NCBI RefSeq assembly: GCF_000758925.1
Contig: NZ_JRNC01000032.1
Location: 44,127-108,126, forward strand
DNA length: 64,000 bases
Reading direction: 5' to 3'
Origin: Prevotella sp. S7-1-8
GTDB taxonomy: Bacteria; Bacteroidota; Bacteroidia; Bacteroidales; Bacteroidaceae
The position numbers and the translations under genes were made by a program. This document shows positions 63,735 to 64,000 of the stretch, piece by piece. Position 1 is the first letter of the stretch; each line of letters opens with the position of its first letter. The notes under the pieces are model-generated. The model was not told the DNA's origin. It made no database searches and was given only the letters and a program-made list of their open reading frames with translations.

Positions 63735-64000
63735 ATGAAAACAGAAAAGATGAAGGTGTTGCTCTACCTCAAAAAGAGCAGCATTGACAAGTCGGGTAAG
63801 GCTCCCATTATGGGACGTATCACGCTTGGAAGGAGTATTGCACAGTTCAGTTGCAAACTGTCTTGCAACCCCGATTTGTGGAATCCCCGTGAAAGCAGAA
63901 TGGACGGAAAGAGTCGTGAAGCAGTGGAAGTGAATGCCAGATTGGAAAGTCTGCTGCTATCCGTCCAAGCAGCCTACCAATCTCTGCTGTCCAAAGGTTG
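63735..64000 (+). CDS. Tyrosine-type integrase, N-terminal part (runs off the window)
   Basis: The first 88 residues (MKTEKMKVLLYLKKSSIDK start, then APIMGRITLGRSIAQFSCKL, NPDLWNPRESRMDG and VNARLESLLLSV) match the arm-binding domain of Bacteroidota tyrosine recombinases of the CTnDOT/IntDOT type. The core-binding and catalytic domains lie beyond base 64000. It marks an integrative conjugative or mobilisable element starting here. Confidence 0.85.
   Translation, partial: MKTEKMKVLLYLKKSSIDKSGKAPIMGRITLGRSIAQFSCKLSCNPDLWNPRESRMDGKSREAVEVNARLESLLLSVQAAYQSLLSKG

Noticed and set aside
1..64000. tRNA, rRNA, tmRNA or CRISPR arrays
   Set aside because: I looked for T-arm strings such as GGTTCGAATCC, CCA-type ends and regularly spaced repeats in the gaps and saw none. 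A covariance search could still find a divergent RNA.

Overview
The window looks like a chromosomal segment from a member of the Bacteroidota, most likely order Bacteroidales and close to Prevotellaceae. The evidence is the repeated promoter box TAnnTTTG (usually TAnCTTTGC) upstream of gene after gene, the lack of obvious Shine-Dalgarno sites, an extra-long IspG with an inserted domain, a DUF4252 protein in an ECF sigma operon, several FKBP paralogues, and a sirtuin without the zinc cysteines. This placement is inference from gene content; no rRNA or tRNA gene was seen that could confirm it.

Layout. 0.1-4.8 kb: uvrC, then dtd, a small membrane protein, a MazG-like pyrophosphohydrolase and deoC, closed by a clear terminator. 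5.0-8.9 kb: polyprenyl synthase and polA, divergently transcribed. 8.9-12 kb: a membrane acyltransferase with a structured leader, and a cation efflux carrier. 12.2-16.9 kb: a solitary VirE/VapE-type ATPase, a secreted YhcH-like protein and mutS. 17-19 kb: lgt and ychF. 19.7-26 kb: an M28 peptidase or glutaminyl cyclase, a rare-looking glutamine-amidotransferase/M19-dipeptidase fusion with an Lrp regulator, and three FKBP isomerases predicted for three cell compartments. 26.2-35.6 kb: sirtuin, S9 peptidase, rpoN with neighbours, purE and ispG. 35.7-38 kb: a decayed aldo/keto reductase and an ECF sigma operon with a probable self-recognised promoter. 38-48.3 kb: an envelope glycolipid locus with an MsbA-like exporter, an alkaline-phosphatase-fold transferase, an LpxL-like acyltransferase and five glycosyltransferases. 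48.8-52.3 kb: miaB, a PAP2/IPC-synthase-like enzyme and an epimerase. 52.6-63.1 kb: rnr, a DMT exporter, cysS, sucCD, a SpoU methyltransferase, sufE and a U32 protein. 63.5-64 kb: the edge of an integrative element, with the start of a tyrosine integrase that runs off the window.

The most interesting material is non-coding. At 54.93-55.19 kb, on the minus strand, there is a complete small-RNA gene: a TTTG-N20-TACCTTTG promoter, a 5' hairpin, about 135 nt almost without C that repeats a UUUUUAGGUUU-like string, and a hairpin terminator with a U-run. Many long intergenic gaps also hold a dispersed family of branched inverted repeats (2.2, 10.55, 19.3, 29.9 and 48.5 kb) with recurring words such as CCTAATCG, TTAAACGC and CCATTG/CAATGG. 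Two of these gaps share two conserved blocks at an identical 284-bp spacing.

Limits: everything is read by eye. No alignment, folding or database search was run, and start sites and functions are family-level calls.
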